Of a stretch of DNA of 64,000 nucleotides, positions 11,451-24,267 are shown piece after piece. The notes under the pieces were generated by a model. It was given only the letters and a program-made list of their open reading frames with translations, searched no databases and had not been told where the DNA came from. Source of the stretch: Mesotaenium endlicherianum (Eukaryota; Streptophyta; Zygnematophyceae; Zygnematales; Mesotaeniaceae); the NCBI GenBank assembly GCA_009602735.1, contig WELA01012041.1, forward strand, positions 62,001-126,000. Reading direction: 5' to 3'. Position 1 is the first letter of the stretch. Each line of letters starts with the position of its first letter. A program made the translations under genes and the position numbers.

Positions 11451-14400
11451 TCTGGTATCGGAGCTGGGCTAGTTTGCATATTATATTATGGAGTCGCAGC
11501 CGGCAGCTGAAGGAGGCAAACATGTCGAGCATGTTGAGCGCGCGAGGCAGCAGGCAGCACCAACGATAACCAGAGAGCAACAAGAAATGCAGGCGATGCT
11601 AAGGCAAATGGCGAATGCAATTGGAGGAGAAGTTTACGCCCAATTTCAACAAAATATGTGCGCGGAGGTGGAGAGAATGGTGCGAGCTGTTGTTGGGAAT
11701 GCTGCCTCGACGAGTTCGGCACCTGCACCTGTTGTGCCACCAATTCATGTTAACCCAGTGGTGCAACCAGTTATTCCACCCGCATCGGGAGTGCGTGCGC
11801 CTAAGCCTAAAGTGTATACAGGAGAGCGTGGATCGTCGCCTGTTCATCAGTGGATTTTTGGAGTGAGGAAGTTTATGGAGTATTTTGCGCTCACGCCCAA
11901 CAGGCAAGCCGCCTTTGTGATTATTTGCTGAAGAAGAGAGCCGGAGCCTGGTATGAGCGACAGGAGCAGCTGTCTGAAGTACCTGATCCTGTTTATCAGC
12001 TCGTTGACGGCTTGAAGAGGCAGTTTCAACCTGTTGCACCCGAGGCTACCGCTTGAGATCTATTGGTGCGCCTTCGTCAACGAGGAAGCGTTCAGGAGTA
12101 TGTATCGCGCTTCAACGAGCTGGTGCTTCAATGTCCATCTATGCACGAGTCGGAGATGATGGACAAGTTGGAGAAGGGACTCAAGCCAACTGTGGCCAAG
12201 AAAGTGGCCCTCAAGGACCCTACCGGTCTTGGAGAAATGATGGCATTGGCAACCAGGGTCGACGCTGTCGAGTATAGTCAGAGGCTGTGGAGCAACCACA
12301 ACTTTGGAGGACATCAACACTTTGGTTCTCAAGCGCCAAGCACGAGTGTTCAGGGTCTAGTACCTATGGAGTTGGGACTTGTACAGAATCAACGAAGGCA
12401 TAAGAATTTTAAGCCGAGAGGACCCTGCTATGATTGTGGCCAACTTGGGCATCTGGCTTGAGACTGTCATGTGAAGGCAAAGCAACCTCAACAGAAAGGA
12501 AAAGGAGGACGCCAGTAAGTCAATCTGGGATGTCTGATGACGTGAAGACGAGAACTCACAAGGAGGTTATCCCAAGGAGCCTGCCTAGAAGCAAAGGACG
12601 AGACGTTGACAAGCCTATCATCGTGGAAGGGTAGTCGACGGCAACAAGGCGAAGTGTATGGTTGACAGTGGCACAAGTGCAAATTTTGTGCACAAGAAGC
12701 TGGTGAAAGAGTGGCGAATCCCTGTGCAGAAGCATTATGATCCTAAGGAGGCAATTTTGGCGAATGGGCAGAGAATCAAGTGTGGTGCACCTACGCTATT
12801 TACTTGGAAGTAGCGGGGCACCACAGTAAGGAAGTTATGGAGCAGGCAGAGTTGGGTCACCATGAGGTGATATTGGGCCGACCATGGCTAAGAAAAGCCA
12901 ACCTTCAAGTGCACTTGAGCACAAGAGAAGTGAAATTCCAAGGGCGTGATGAATTGAAGAAGCAGCTGACAGAGTTATTGAAGAAGGGATTCATACAACC
13001 CAGCAAATCTCCATTTGCTGCGCGAGTCTTATTTGTGAAGAAGAAGGATGGGACTATGAGAATGTGTGTCGACTACCGAGCACTCAACAAGATTACAATC
13101 AAGAACAGGTACCCAATTCCACAAGTGGACGAGTTGATTGACAGGCTTGTCAAGGCGAAGTATTTCTCGAAGATTGATTTGAGGAGTGGCTATCACCAGG
13201 TACGGATTGCGGAAGGACACGTTCAAAAGACTGCTTTCAGGACTCGCTATGGTTTATTCGAGTTCACAGTCGTGCCTTTTGGATTGACCAATGCACCTGC
13301 TGCATTCATAGGACTCATGAATAGTGTCTTCAGACCCTATTTGGACCAGTTTGTGGTGGTATTTTTGGACGACATCCTGATGTACTTGAAGACCTCGGAA
13401 GAGCATGTGGAGCATCTGAGGAAGGTGTTGGAGGTCTTGAGAGATCAGAAGTTATATGGAAAGATGAGCAAGTGCGACTTTTGTCTCAAGGAGGTCGAGT
13501 TTCTTGGGCACATAGTGGGAGCTGAAGGAGTCAAGGTGGAGCAGAAGAAGGTGCAAGCAGTCAGAGATTGGCCGGTACCTGCTGATATTCATCAACTCAA
13601 GAGCTTTCTTGGTATGGCAAATTAATGTCGACGTTTCATTCAAGGATTTTCTAAGGTGTGTGCAACGCTCCCGGACATGTTGAAGAAGCAAGAGACGTGG
13701 CTATGGGGTGACAAGGAGCAGCAAGCCTTCGAGAAGATTAAGGAGTTGCTGACACAAGCACATGTGTTAGCAATTTTAGAGCTTCCTTTCACCATCATCA
13801 CGGACGCATCAAACTTTGCAATGGGAGCCATTCTTCTCCAGGACTAGCGCAAAGGATTGCAACCTGTGGCATATGAGAGTAGGAAGTTTAGTCCTGCTGA
13901 GCAAAACTATGCAGCACACGAGCGGGAGATGTGAGCTATTATGTAGATCGTGAGGATTTGGCGATGTTATGTGGACGTAAGGAAGGTGTTCATCAAGACC
14001 GACCACAAGAGCTTGGAAATATTTATGAGGCAACGAACGTTGACAACAAGACACGCAAGGTGGATGGAGTTTCTGCAACAATTCGACCACAAGATTGAGT
14101 ACTTACCTGAGAAGATCAACCCTGCAGACGCTTTATCCAAAAGGTGTGACCTTGCCGCTGTCTCGGTCATCAAGGAGAATATGAACTTCAAGAAGAAGCT
14201 TCAGAGAGGTTATGAGGAGGACCCAGACTTTGCTGATGGTGGAGCAGCTGAGTCCAACTCGAGTATGCATAAGAAGGACGGCATATGGTATTGTGGTGAT
14301 TCCAAGAGAGTGGTGGTACCTTACATCAAGGAGCTACGCGATCTACTACTTGCGGAGCATCATGATTGCTTATATGCTGGACACTTTGGAAGCGAGAAGA

Positions 14401-15698
14401 CGGCAAGCGTGCTGAAGCGGGAGTACTATTGGAGAAATATGGACAACGACATCGAGGAGTAAATCAGGAGTTGCGATGCGTACCAGAGAAACAAGACACC
14501 AAATCAAAAGAAGGGAGGTACATTGCAGCCCCTGCCAATCCCAGAGTATCCTTGGGAGTGAATTGCTATGGACTTCATCACATCTTTACTAGTGAGTGGT
14601 CAAGGGCACGATGCAATTTGGGTTGTGTCTAATCGGCTCAGCAAGATGGCTCACTTCATTTCCATGAAGAAGACTTCTACGACAACAGATGTGGCACGGC
14701 TATTCATTGATCATATTTTCAGGCTACATGGGTTGCCGAAGGTGATTGTTTTAGATAGGGATCCCAGGTTTACCAGCAACTTTTGGCGATTGTTTCAGAC
14801 CAATGTTTAAGGTTCACTAGCAATTTTTGACGGTCATTGTTTACTTTGATGGGGACCAATCGAGTATGAGCACTTCCTATCACCCTCAGACGGACGGACA
14901 GAGCGAGAGGCTCAACAGAATTCTGCAAGAGGTGCTCAGGAGTTTCTTTATGGAGGATCCTTCAGAGTGGGACAAGAAGCTACAAGGGTTGGAGTTTGCC
15001 TACAACAACAGCACGCAAGGATCGACTAAGCAGTCACCATTCACTATGGTTTATGGAAGAGAAGTATATTATCCAGGGAACTTCTTATTGGAGAAGGCCA
15101 AGAAGACTCAGGTTTCTACTACACAAGCTTTTATGGAACAAATGGCAAAAACTTGGAACACGGCAAAGACGTGTTTTTGGAAGGCACAAAAAGAGCAGGT
15201 CAAGCATGCTAACAAGCACAGGAGGGAAGTGACATTCCATGTGGGCGACAAAGTACTCTTGTCAACAGAGAACCTACCTTTCACAGGCAAGAGGAAGCTG
15301 CGGGCACGGTTCGCAGGTCCCTTTGAGGTGCTCAAGCAGGTTAATCCAGTGACCTACAAGTTGGAGCTTCCTTCAGGCTGGCGTATCGATGTTGTGTTTC
15401 ATGTCAGTTGTTTGCGGCCAAACGTTGATCCCAATGAAGGACATCCAGGACGACTACCTACACCGCCACCACCGGTCGAGATCAATGATGTATTGGAGTA
15501 TGAAGTGGAGGCGATTGTCGGCAATCGACGAGTCAAGCGAGGTCAACGACTTGTCCAAGAGTATCTGGTCAAGTTGAAAGGCTACCATGCGGACGACAAC
15601 ACTTGGGAGACAGAAGCCAACTTGACTCATTGTAAGAGTAAGTTGAGACGTTATTTGCAGAATGCGTCGAGGACGTCGCATCTTGAGGAGGGGGATGA

Positions 15699-16433
15699 TG
15701 TAAGGTCATAATTTTATGAAGTGCATTTTTGAGTGTCATGAAAGTATGTGTGAATTATATACAAGTGTAGAGCGCATTTTTGTGATCATTTTAATATAAA
15801 GATCATCGAATTTAAGTATTGAGAGAGTTATGGATTTTCAAAGTTTAATTAGTTTTGAGACAGGTTGACGACTGTCCTTACTTCGCAGTAAGCGCGACCG
15901 TCGGATCGACCGACAGCGTCGAGCGATGTGGCCCGTTAGAGTGAACTCGAACCTTCACGTAAGTTTGGCTGACGCGGAGTGCCGACTAGGTCGATTCGGA
16001 TTAGCCTAGCGCGTCTAAATTAGTATATTCTAGATATTTTGATACATTCATGTGGACGTCAAATCGACCCGACACGTCAAATTAGACTGATCTGGCATAC
16101 GCATGAATATTCTGGAAGGGACGATTTGACAAACACTTCAAAAAATTCGTTGCTAAACGGCCCTCCCGTCTAGAGAGGACTTAGGTCAAGAAACTTTATA
16201 TAGGCATAAACACTTCATTTTTTTATCATTTTTCACTTCTGTAAATTTCTACGGGTTTATAATGACAAGGCCTTTCATCCCACATCATATTTGAGCAATT
16301 TCTTGCTATCCAAAATGTTGTGTATTCTTCCTAAGCTTTCTTAGTGATATGCCGTTGCACTCTTTAGTATGATTGCTACCAGTTCCCTTCCTCGGAGTCA
16401 CTACACTTCCACTAGGGCACTTTGCCCCTTTCA
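15699..16433 (+). repeat. 3' LTR of the family-2 element
   Basis: A 735-base LTR begins TGTAAGGTCATA after a purine tract and ends GCCCCTTTCA. It has a TATA-like TTTATATAGG near 16195. It serves as the reference for the truncated 5' copy and for the minus-strand LTR piece at 39291-39541. Confidence 0.85.
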
Positions 16434-16811
16434 CCCTTAGCCCAAGTCGTTGGGTGGCAGGGGTGGTTATAACGTGCCTGTATTGTACCCCGTCGCCTAC
16501 TGCAGTTTGTCAGCAAAGGGGGCCTTGGGTTTTTTTGGCCCCTCGCCACCTTTTGCTATTGTTCTTTGTCAACAAGGGCCTGTGTGGCGCTTCCTAATCT
16601 GTCCGGGACGACCCTTTATCGCTTGGTCCAATTTAGCCCGCGGCCGCTTTGTTTTTGCTAAGGAGCTGCCATTTGCCGCCATTTGCCGCGATGTTTCGAA
16701 TGTCAAAACGAGTCTCATTTGGAGCCGGTCTGACGTACGTGCGCGGACTGACAGTTGAAGTGAAATTATAGTCAATATAATTTAAAACAAACAAAGTGGA
16801 CGGAAAAGAGC
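16434..16811. other. non-coding spacer
   Basis: This follows the 3' LTR of the family-2 element. I see no gene, no conserved motif and no target duplication that can be checked, because the element's 5' end is missing. Confidence 0.4.
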
Positions 16812-16926
16812 GGAGACCACCTACTTAATTCATTATTACGCCTATTATACGTATTTTGCAAACACGTTGTAATACGCCGCGTAATACGCGGCTAACGTAC
16901 CGATACACGAGTGTCCCATAACTAGG
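16812..16926 (-). mobile_element. partial copy of the CCTAGTTATGG small transposon
   Basis: Read on the minus strand it begins CCTAGTTATGGGACACTC and continues with CGTAT-rich sequence (GCGTATTACGCGGCGTATTA), like the left ends at 37971 and 38431. Only one end is visible, so it is a truncated copy of the family whose complete member lies at 38814-39172. Confidence 0.6.
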
Positions 16927-16964
16927 GTCATAACCAGAGTGTCCACCCTCTTCTCGCTGCGGAG

Positions 16965-17565
16965 TCACTTCTTGTCTCGGCGCGTGCTGTCGTACGGGCG
17001 TATCTTCACGTCCGATGATGGAAACATAATCAATCCAGCCGCTGCTTCCCTCAGCCAAGGCGGCGTAACTTGTGTGTCATCTTCCCATGGTCCAGATGTT
17101 GTGAGTGACGTCGTAGACCTGTCTTTCGCTTCTTCATGTGGTGGCGGAGTCTGGTGATGGCGATCTTTGTCTTCAATGAGAGTGTCTTCTCTTTCGAGAG
17201 TCGTAGCTAGCGCAGACAACCTATAGTCTATGCGTTCCCGTAACTCATTACATCGTGCCAGTTCAGCCATCTTGGCTTCTTTAAGCGGGGTGTGAGTACC
17301 TTTGAGTTCTCCAGTTGCATTTATGCGCCTAAAAGTCAAATCCCGGCGTTGTCGGACGTTTCGGTCAATTCTGTGATCCAAAGTGGGTACCACAAATGTT
17401 CCAATCGATGCCGTTGGCGGCTTGGGCGTAGGCTTGTTAGCAAAGTCATAATAGTCTCCAGCAACGAAGTCATTTTATGTTGCAAATCATGCTGCCAAAG
17501 ATCTTAACCGCCTCTGTCCTTCCAACCTTGTGGATCACATCCATAACAATCTGCTCTGGGAGTTC
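16965..17565 (-). pseudogene. decayed minus-strand coding remnant, charged coiled-coil-like; possible F-box trace
   Basis: The frame from about 17475 down to 16965 is open for some 170 codons and reads as a charged, probably helical protein (LKEAKMAELARCNELRERID, then LEREDTLIEDKD). Just upstream, in another frame, 17475-17565 reads LELPEQIVMDVIHKVGRTEA, which loosely resembles the start of an F-box. The frames do not join cleanly. No family can be assigned. It may belong to the same old minus-strand gene as 25460-25987, with the family-1 element inserted between them. Confidence 0.3.
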
Positions 17566-17601
17566 CAAATAACTTTCCTTTTCCATGGCATATGGTTCCC
17601 G

Positions 17602-18091
17602 TCAGAAAGAGCCGGTGGCGAAGTCTCTAATCATTCCAGCTCTGCCTTTGGTGAAAGCTTGTGACTCAAGGTAAGCTATGAAGGTAGGCAAACTTCCCTT
17701 GGTTTCCCTGGTTCGTTGATGCCATACTGAGGGTAGGTGTCCCTCTTTGCCACTGGTTTTGTGATTACTCCCAGCACTTTCCCCATGCATCGTGCGTTAG
17801 GTGGTCCTTGTGAGGTTGTCTCCATAGCTGTAAGAGGGAAGGATGTGGGGAGTGCGCCCATACACACTCATGCACCTTCGCCCGCGAGTGGAAGCGTGCA
17901 CAAGGACCATTTCTTGTTGCATACACAAGGTGGAGTGGCCTGGATGCCACCCTTGCAAGAGTTAGAGGGCTACATGAGAGAGGAGTAGAAAAGAACTCAC
18001 TTTATTAAGAAAAGTTGTGTACAAGATAAGACGGTTAGACTAGACTAGACAAGACTCCCTTTACTTCTTTGTGCTTCCTCTTTATGCTCCT
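17602..18091 (-). other. weak minus-strand coding traces upstream of the family-1 insertion
   Basis: Short minus-strand frames (17602-17790, 17676-17867, 17765-17950) overlap without one clear winner. The region ends in CTCCT at 18087-18091, which is the left copy of the target-site duplication of the next element. Confidence 0.25.
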
Positions 18092-18593
18092 TGTAATGAT
18101 TTGAGTTATTATATATTAGTTTGCATATACTTTAATGTTTTCAAATATATTTGGAGTAGTATTGTGTGGAGTCAAGTGTGAATAGGTACTTTAGTAACTT
18201 GGTTCATGTCCTTTGAACCTTCCAAGGCATTTTCGAAGTTAGAGGAAAGACCTAGAAGAACTCCACGTGGCAAAAGTCAAATGTGCCATTTTTAGGTCAA
18301 ACGAACATGTGTACATTATTCTAGAAAGAGGTGGCAAGATTTGGGATGTGTTGGGTGCCAACACATCAACATACACCTTCCTAGAAGTTACTTATTTAGC
18401 AAGTATAAAACAAGAGCTAGAACATAGAAAGCCATTCCAGAATCACTCTTGTACTTGCCAAAATCCAGAAATATATTAACTTTCAAGAAGCCATCTCTCT
18501 TTCAAGAAGCTACCACTTGTGTTCAAAGATCCTTGTCTTGAATAGATAAAGTATTCTGTTTTACTAAGTACTTTATCTATCTGTTTCACTACA
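18092..18593 (+). repeat. 5' LTR of copy A
   Basis: A 502-base LTR begins TGTAATGATTTGAG and ends TTTCACTACA. It carries the family's TATA region as AAGTATAAAACAAG near 18400. The same LTR type recurs at 24268, 26785 (solo), 39552, 41107, 46621, 54618 and 60594. Confidence 0.95.
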
Positions 18594-18630
18594 GTGGTAT
18601 CGGAGCTAGGCACTTTGGTAGCACAAGAAG

Positions 18631-19911
18631 ATGGCCGATCCTCAAGACCAACAGCAAGCTTTCGAAGGAAGCCCTTCCTCTCCAAGACACCCTCCTCCAG
18701 CGCCGATGGGAGAGTCCACTCAAGAAAATCTGCAACAACAAGAAGCACCACAAAGAGGAGCACACCCTCCTCCAGCGTCGATGGGAGAGCCTACTCTAGG
18801 CAATCTCCAACAACAAGAAGCACCACAAGGAGGAGCACCGTCAAATCCCGTGGCAGCCGCTATAGCAAAGTTGACCCCACCACAAGGAGTTCCCGCAAAT
18901 GAGTGGGCAGCCTTCCTAATGACCGTCCACAACCAAGTGGGCTTGGCCACCTATGAAGCAACCGTGCAAGCGTCAAGAGAAGCTATGGCTGCCATAGTTG
19001 CCCCTATCGCGAGCAATGCTCAAAATCCAGCCCCGGCTCAAGCGCCTCCACAAGAGCCAACGAGAGCAAGGAAACTCATCAAGCCCGGCAAACCCGACAC
19101 TTTCAACCCCGGGAAAGGTGCCAACCTGAATTTATGGCTCTACCAAGTGGAGACGTACCTCGCATTCCTTGAAGTACCCGAGGAGGACTACGTTCCCTTT
19201 GCCGTTACCTTACTTAGAGGAGCAGCAACATCATGGTGGCGTAACTATCAAGCGGCTATATATCAAGCTATGGCGCACCCCATGCTCGGCCAAGAGCCCC
19301 CACCATCATATGCAAGATGGGCAGATTTTCGTGAGGCCCTCAAGAAGCAATTCATGCCCATCAATGCGGAGAAGATTGCCCGAGGAAAGCTCAACCATCT
19401 CAAGCAAACGACGTCCGTTCAAGAGTATACATCCAGATTTCACGCCCTCACTCTTGAGATCCCCAACATGTCTCTCGAGGAGAAGATTGACCGCTACATC
19501 TTTGGCCTCAAACCCAAGGTGGCAAAGGAAGTGGAGTTACGCGACTTGACGGACTTCTCAAAGATCATTGAAGTGGCCCAAAAGGTGGATACCTTGGATT
19601 TCAAGCACTCCGTGCCTTCATCTTCACGGGTACCGACGACGCGGGTGTACGCAGCCCCTTCCACATCCGAATCTGGACCCACACCCATGGAAATCGGAGT
19701 TATTAAAAGGGACCCCGCGGCTGCCCGGAAGAGTGGAAGACCCTCCAATGACACTTATGATGCAAGAAACCAGCAAGGAGTGAAAGCAAGACTCTCCCCG
19801 GCTGAAAAAGAAGCTCTCATGACGGCTGGACTATGCTTTTATTGCAAGGAAAAGGGCCATCGTGCACTTTCATGCCCCAAAAAGTTGTCAAAAAACGGAC
19901 AGCGCCGGTAG
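18631..19911 (+). CDS. gag: gag polyprotein of copy A
   Basis: A 426-residue frame starts at the ATG 25 bases after the primer-binding site. The N-terminal fifth is Gln/Pro-rich and contains a partly duplicated stretch ([12 protein letters not shown] and [12 protein letters not shown]). The middle is a retrotransposon gag (capsid-type) region with [18 protein letters not shown] and the typical [12 protein letters not shown]. The C-terminus carries a CCHC zinc knuckle, [14 protein letters not shown], that would bind RNA. It overlaps the start of pol. Its role is particle formation and RNA packaging. It appears intact. Confidence 0.9.
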   Translation: MADPQDQQQAFEGSPSSPRHPPPAPMGESTQENLQQQEAPQRGAHPPPASMGEPTLGNLQQQEAPQGGAPSNPVAAAIAKLTPPQGVPANEWAAFLMTVHNQVGLATYEATVQASREAMAAIVAPIASNAQNPAPAQAPPQEPTRARKLIKPGKPDTFNPGKGANLNLWLYQVETYLAFLEVPEEDYVPFAVTLLRGAATSWWRNYQAAIYQAMAHPMLGQEPPPSYARWADFREALKKQFMPINAEKIARGKLNHLKQTTSVQEYTSRFHALTLEIPNMSLEEKIDRYIFGLKPKVAKEVELRDLTDFSKIIEVAQKVDTLDFKHSVPSSSRVPTTRVYAAPSTSESGPTPMEIGVIKRDPAAARKSGRPSNDTYDARNQQGVKARLSPAEKEALMTAGLCFYCKEKGHRALSCPKKLSKNGQRR

Positions 19912-22900
19912 GCCAGGAGCCTACCACCCCAAGACCCACTTCACGAGAAGGCAACACGCCAAGTGAGGTGGAGACCCCCGTTGAAGACGACGTTCCAGCC
20001 CCAATGAGTTTGAGAGGTTACCTTGGAGGAGAGAAGGTCCACATCTTGGTGGATAGCGGAGCTCAAGGCAACTTCATTGCTGCAGATTTTGCCACCAAGC
20101 ACGGTATTACTATGCGAACTCTTGACCACGACGAGGAGATTATGATGCCCGATGGATTCTCCTATACTACCCCTTCCAAGAAGACGTACCCCTTGGCACT
20201 CTCTATCAAGTCCTTCAAGGATAGAGTAGTGTTCTCCCCCATGCAATTGGGCAAGTACGACGTCATCCTAGGGACGCCTTGGTTGACCAAGCACAACCCC
20301 CAAGTTGATTGGAGGACCGGTACTATCAAGATCAAGAATGACATCACTTCAAGAATCTGTATTTTGCGCGCAATCCAGAATATCCAGACCCAAGACATCC
20401 AGAAGCCGGCACACGAGATACTATTGTCCGCCCTCCAACTCAAGAGACTTGTGAGGAAGGGACACGAGCTTCTTTTGGCCTTGATCACGCCAAAAGACAT
20501 CAAGAAAGACATCGAGAGTCAAGAAGGCAGCCCCGTTCCCAAGGAGATACAAGAAGTCTTAGAGGACTACAAAGAAGTGTTCTCCCCGGAATTGCCCAAG
20601 GGCCTACCCCCCAAAAGATTCGTAGACCACAAGATAGAGTTGGAGCCCGGAAGCAAGCCCATCTCTCGGCCTACGTTCAAAATGTCATACACGGAGCTAG
20701 ACGAAGTCAAGAAGCAAATCAAGGAGCTACTGGAGCATGGCTTCATTCGACCTAGCAAGTCGCCATTTGGAGCCCCGGTGCTATTTGTCAAGAAGAAAGA
20801 TGGTACCTTGAGGATGTGTGTGGACTATCGCGCCCTCAACAAGATCACCATCAAGAATCGATACCCGCTGCCGCGCATGGATGAGCTCATGGACCGGCTG
20901 GTTGGAGCCAAGTACTTCACGAAGATTGACTTACGGAGCGGCTACCACCAGATTCGCATCGCAGAACCGGACATAGAGAAGACGGCATTCAGGACAAGAT
21001 ATGGACATTTTGAGTTCAAGGTCCTGTCATTTGGACTCACCAACGCGCCAGCAACTTTCATGACAATGATGAACACCATATTTCAGCCCATGTTGGACAG
21101 ATTTGTGGTGGTATTCATCGATGACATCCTTATCTACAGCAAGACCCTTGAAGAGCATGCGAGACACTTGAAAGAAGTCCTTGAAGTATTGAAGCAAAAC
21201 AAGCTGTTTGCGAAGGAGTCAAAATGCGAGTTTGCCAAACAAGAAGTGGAGTTCCTAGGTCTCCACGTGACTGCTGATGGCATCAAGATAGACCCCAAGA
21301 AGACCACGGTGGTGGAGGAATGGCCAACCCCCACGACCAAGAAAGAACTCCAGTCATTCTTGGGATTTGCCAATTGGTACAGAAAATTCATCCAAGGCTT
21401 CTCGCACATAGCAGCCCCCCTGACAGATCTACTCAAGAAGGACAGGCTATATACATGGACCGAGAAAGAGGAAGAGGCATTTCAAGAGTTAAAGCGAAGA
21501 TTGACCACATCCCCGGTGCTCACACTCCCAAGTCCAAACCCAGATTGGCCCTTCCACGTCATCACCGATGCATCTTCCTATGCAATAGGAGCAATCCTGC
21601 TTCAAGACCAAGGCAAGGGACTGCAGCCCATCGCCTACGAGTCAAGGAAGCTAAATCCAGCCGAGCAAAATTATACAACCACGGAGCGAGAGGCATTGGC
21701 GATTGTACATGCCTTGAAGGTTTGGCGCTGCTACGTTGAAGGACGCAAGGTACTGATCACCACAGACCACGAGGCGTTAAAGCACCTCCAGACGCAGCCG
21801 TATCTCTCAACGAGACGAGCAAGATGGAGCGGATACTTGCAACAATACAACATCACGATTCAATACCAGCCCGGCAAGACAAACCCGGCTGACCCCCTCT
21901 CAAGACTGCAATTAAAGACCGTGATGACATCCCTGAAGACAGATCTGGAAACTCGATTTTCGGCCGCCTATGAAAGAGACCCTTACTACAAGAACGGAGA
22001 AGCAGCCTTGGACCCATACAAGAAGCAAGAAGGCAATTATTGGGTGAGGCAAGACACGGGCCAGAGATGTGTTCCTAATGACATAGACCTCCGGCTCTTG
22101 CTTCTACGAGAAGCACACGACAACCCTCTTGGAGGACACTTTGGAATCCTAAGGACCACGGGCGTTCTAGCCAGGACTTATTGTTGGCCAGGCATGTCTA
22201 AGCAAGTCAAGGAGTACTGCAGGAGCTGTGACACATGCCAAAGAATCAAGCCATCATCGCAAAAGGCGGGAGGACTCCTCCAACCACTACCAATCCCCGA
22301 AAGACAATGGACGGACATCTCAATGGACCTTATCGTGGACTTGCCCGTGACACCTCGAGGCCATAATGCAATACTCACGGTGGTGGACAGACTTACCAAG
22401 ATGGCTCATTTTATTCCCACGACGACTAAGGCTACAGCACCACAACTTGCAAGACTCATCTTTGACAACATCTTCCGACTCCATGGACTACCATCAAGAA
22501 TTGTGTCAGATAGAGATCCAAGATTCACAAGCCATTTCTGGAAAAATCTCTTCAAGAACTTGGGTACATCGCTGGATATGTCTACTGCCTACCACCCACA
22601 ATCAGATGGGCAAACCGAGCGTATGAATCGTACCCTAAAGACCTCTCTAAAAGCCTACGTGTCTACCCTCGAGCAAGATTGGGACATGTACTTGACCCCC
22701 CTCGAGTTTGTTTACAACAACACTACGCAGGCCTCTACCCAAGAGTCCCCATTCTTCCTCAACTATGGCTTGCACCCGACCACGCCACTGAGCTTCACGG
22801 CTGGCCTTGATGAAGTACCTTCAGCCACCGCTTTTATGGAGACATTAGAAGCAGCCCTTACAGCAGCGAAGAAAGCACCACAACACGCGCAAGATGCTCA

Positions 22901-23498
22901 AGCAAGAGTGGCGAACAGATCCAGAAGAGAAATTACGTACAGAGTGGGTGACAACGTGTTACTATCATCCAAGAACATTTCCTTGTACAACAGGCCTGTC
23001 GGCAGCAAGTTCTCTCCCAAGTATTTGGGACCCTTCAAGATTATCCAGCAAGTCAACCCCGTTGCTTTCAAGCTAGAACTTCCCCAGACTATGCACATCG
23101 ACCCCGTATTCCACGCTTCCCTCTTCAAGCCATATGTGCAACCCGACAACAAGTTCCCAGGACGTGTGACAACCCCACCAGCCCCAACAATAGTGGATGA
23201 TCATTTGGAGTACGAAGTGGAAGACATAGTGGCTATGAGAAATTTCAGGAGACAGCAGCAATACTTGATCAAGTGGAAAGGATATCCAGATTCGGAGAAT
23301 AGTTGGGTGGCGGCGCACTACCTTGACAAAGTTCAGAGAAAGTTGAAGCGCTTCCATGCCGCCAACCCCCATCTTGGACCAGCCCCAAGTCTCTCTACTA
23401 GAAGCCCGAAGACTTTAGGGAGGCAGCCTGCCACCATCAAGAAGCAGCAGAAGACCCCTTGGAGGCAGCCTGCAAGAACAAGAAAGAAGAAAAATTGA
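19833..23498 (+). CDS. pol: pol polyprotein of copy A (protease, RT, RNase H, integrase, chromodomain)
   Basis: The open frame is 1221 residues and overlaps gag in another frame, so it is probably made as a gag-pol fusion. In order it holds aspartic protease ([10 protein letters not shown], about 20047), reverse transcriptase ([20 protein letters not shown], then [11 protein letters not shown] near 21110), RNase H ([15 protein letters not shown] near 21565), the integrase zinc-binding part ([10 protein letters not shown] ... [11 protein letters not shown], about 22117-22250), the integrase core ([28 protein letters not shown]), and a chromodomain ([11 protein letters not shown] ... YLIKWKGYP ... 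NSWV, about 23208-23340). The chromodomain defines the chromovirus branch and is thought to steer integration to chromatin marks. Confidence 0.95.
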   Translation: MLLLQGKGPSCTFMPQKVVKKRTAPVGQEPTTPRPTSREGNTPSEVETPVEDDVPAPMSLRGYLGGEKVHILVDSGAQGNFIAADFATKHGITMRTLDHDEEIMMPDGFSYTTPSKKTYPLALSIKSFKDRVVFSPMQLGKYDVILGTPWLTKHNPQVDWRTGTIKIKNDITSRICILRAIQNIQTQDIQKPAHEILLSALQLKRLVRKGHELLLALITPKDIKKDIESQEGSPVPKEIQEVLEDYKEVFSPELPKGLPPKRFVDHKIELEPGSKPISRPTFKMSYTELDEVKKQIKELLEHGFIRPSKSPFGAPVLFVKKKDGTLRMCVDYRALNKITIKNRYPLPRMDELMDRLVGAKYFTKIDLRSGYHQIRIAEPDIEKTAFRTRYGHFEFKVLSFGLTNAPATFMTMMNTIFQPMLDRFVVVFIDDILIYSKTLEEHARHLKEVLEVLKQNKLFAKESKCEFAKQEVEFLGLHVTADGIKIDPKKTTVVEEWPTPTTKKELQSFLGFANWYRKFIQGFSHIAAPLTDLLKKDRLYTWTEKEEEAFQELKRRLTTSPVLTLPSPNPDWPFHVITDASSYAIGAILLQDQGKGLQPIAYESRKLNPAEQNYTTTEREALAIVHALKVWRCYVEGRKVLITTDHEALKHLQTQPYLSTRRARWSGYLQQYNITIQYQPGKTNPADPLSRLQLKTVMTSLKTDLETRFSAAYERDPYYKNGEAALDPYKKQEGNYWVRQDTGQRCVPNDIDLRLLLLREAHDNPLGGHFGILRTTGVLARTYCWPGMSKQVKEYCRSCDTCQRIKPSSQKAGGLLQPLPIPERQWTDISMDLIVDLPVTPRGHNAILTVVDRLTKMAHFIPTTTKATAPQLARLIFDNIFRLHGLPSRIVSDRDPRFTSHFWKNLFKNLGTSLDMSTAYHPQSDGQTERMNRTLKTSLKAYVSTLEQDWDMYLTPLEFVYNNTTQASTQESPFFLNYGLHPTTPLSFTAGLDEVPSATAFMETLEAALTAAKKAPQHAQDAQARVANRSRREITYRVGDNVLLSSKNISLYNRPVGSKFSPKYLGPFKIIQQVNPVAFKLELPQTMHIDPVFHASLFKPYVQPDNKFPGRVTTPPAPTIVDDHLEYEVEDIVAMRNFRRQQQYLIKWKGYPDSENSWVAAHYLDKVQRKLKRFHAANPHLGPAPSLSTRSPKTLGRQPATIKKQQKTPWRQPARTRKKKN

Positions 23499-24267
23499 CA
23501 TTAGACACTCTTCTCTTCTCGCAGTTTCTGGACAGAACACTAAAACTGCTACTGGTGATAGGTCTCTGCATAACAAATTCTCAGAATTTACCTGGCTGTA
23601 GTCCATGAGTAGGCGGTCATTTAGAGTCCAAGTTTGCTCAATTTAGAGCACTGGTGAGAGAGATATGATGCTCTAAGTAGAAGGGGGTCAGGCTGCTAGC
23701 ATTGTTAGGACAGAATATGCTTTCTAATATTGTGCCCTTTCCTGAACTTGGAATGCTCTGAAACTCAAGACTCTGGTAGAACATCTTACAGCGCCCAGTT
23801 TGAGACTTAGTTTGCAGAATTTGGAGAAGTATAGAAGGACCTATGATTTTCAGAAGTTTCTGCACAGATTTGGAGGAGTGCCTACTCTCTCAGCTCTCAA
23901 CGACACTCCAGAAATTAGAATGCTGTCAAATTTGGTGACCTGGTAGAGTTCTCCGACGCGGTCCGTCTGGCACTTGAATTTTCAGATTTGGAGTAGTTCT
24001 GTGGCCGCTATGAATTTTTGAATTCGTGGCAGATTCTGGGCCAACTTGTACAATTTTCTTTATCATTAAGGAGTAGGCTAGCCAATAAGGTCACACCACC
24101 TACGACCTTACCTAGTCTACCTTACATGTGTAGCACGTGACTTGGCGCCTTTGACTAGTCCTCTTCACATGTGTGGCATCTGACTTGAAACTGTTGACTA
24201 GTTTGCTCCACATGTGTAATACCTGACTTGCCGCGCCGAGACTTCGCTTTTTCTATCGGGGGGGTGA

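Larger units (their letters stand above)
11011..16433 (+). mobile_element. broken family-2 Ty3/Gypsy chromovirus
   Basis: A 5'-truncated LTR (11011-11450) is followed by a primer-binding site TGGTATCGGAGC (11453-11464, complementary to initiator tRNA-Met). Then come gag with a CCHC knuckle (CYDCGQLGHL, about 12425-12455), aspartic protease (MVDSGTSANF, about 12660), reverse transcriptase (VVFLDDIL, about 13357-13380), RNase H, integrase with zinc-binding and DDE parts (about 14340-15050), and a C-terminal chromodomain (about 15495-15650). A purine tract GAGGAGGGGGATGA precedes the 3' LTR (15699-16433). The chromodomain places it among the chromoviruses. It is clearly older than the family-1 copies and is broken, with about ten breaks. 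Confidence 0.9.

Noticed and set aside
18594-18902. Ser/Arg-rich frame overlapping the start of gag
   Set aside because: It is a shadow of gag in another frame. The same frame appears in copy B (55121-55429) only because the nucleotide sequence is shared.
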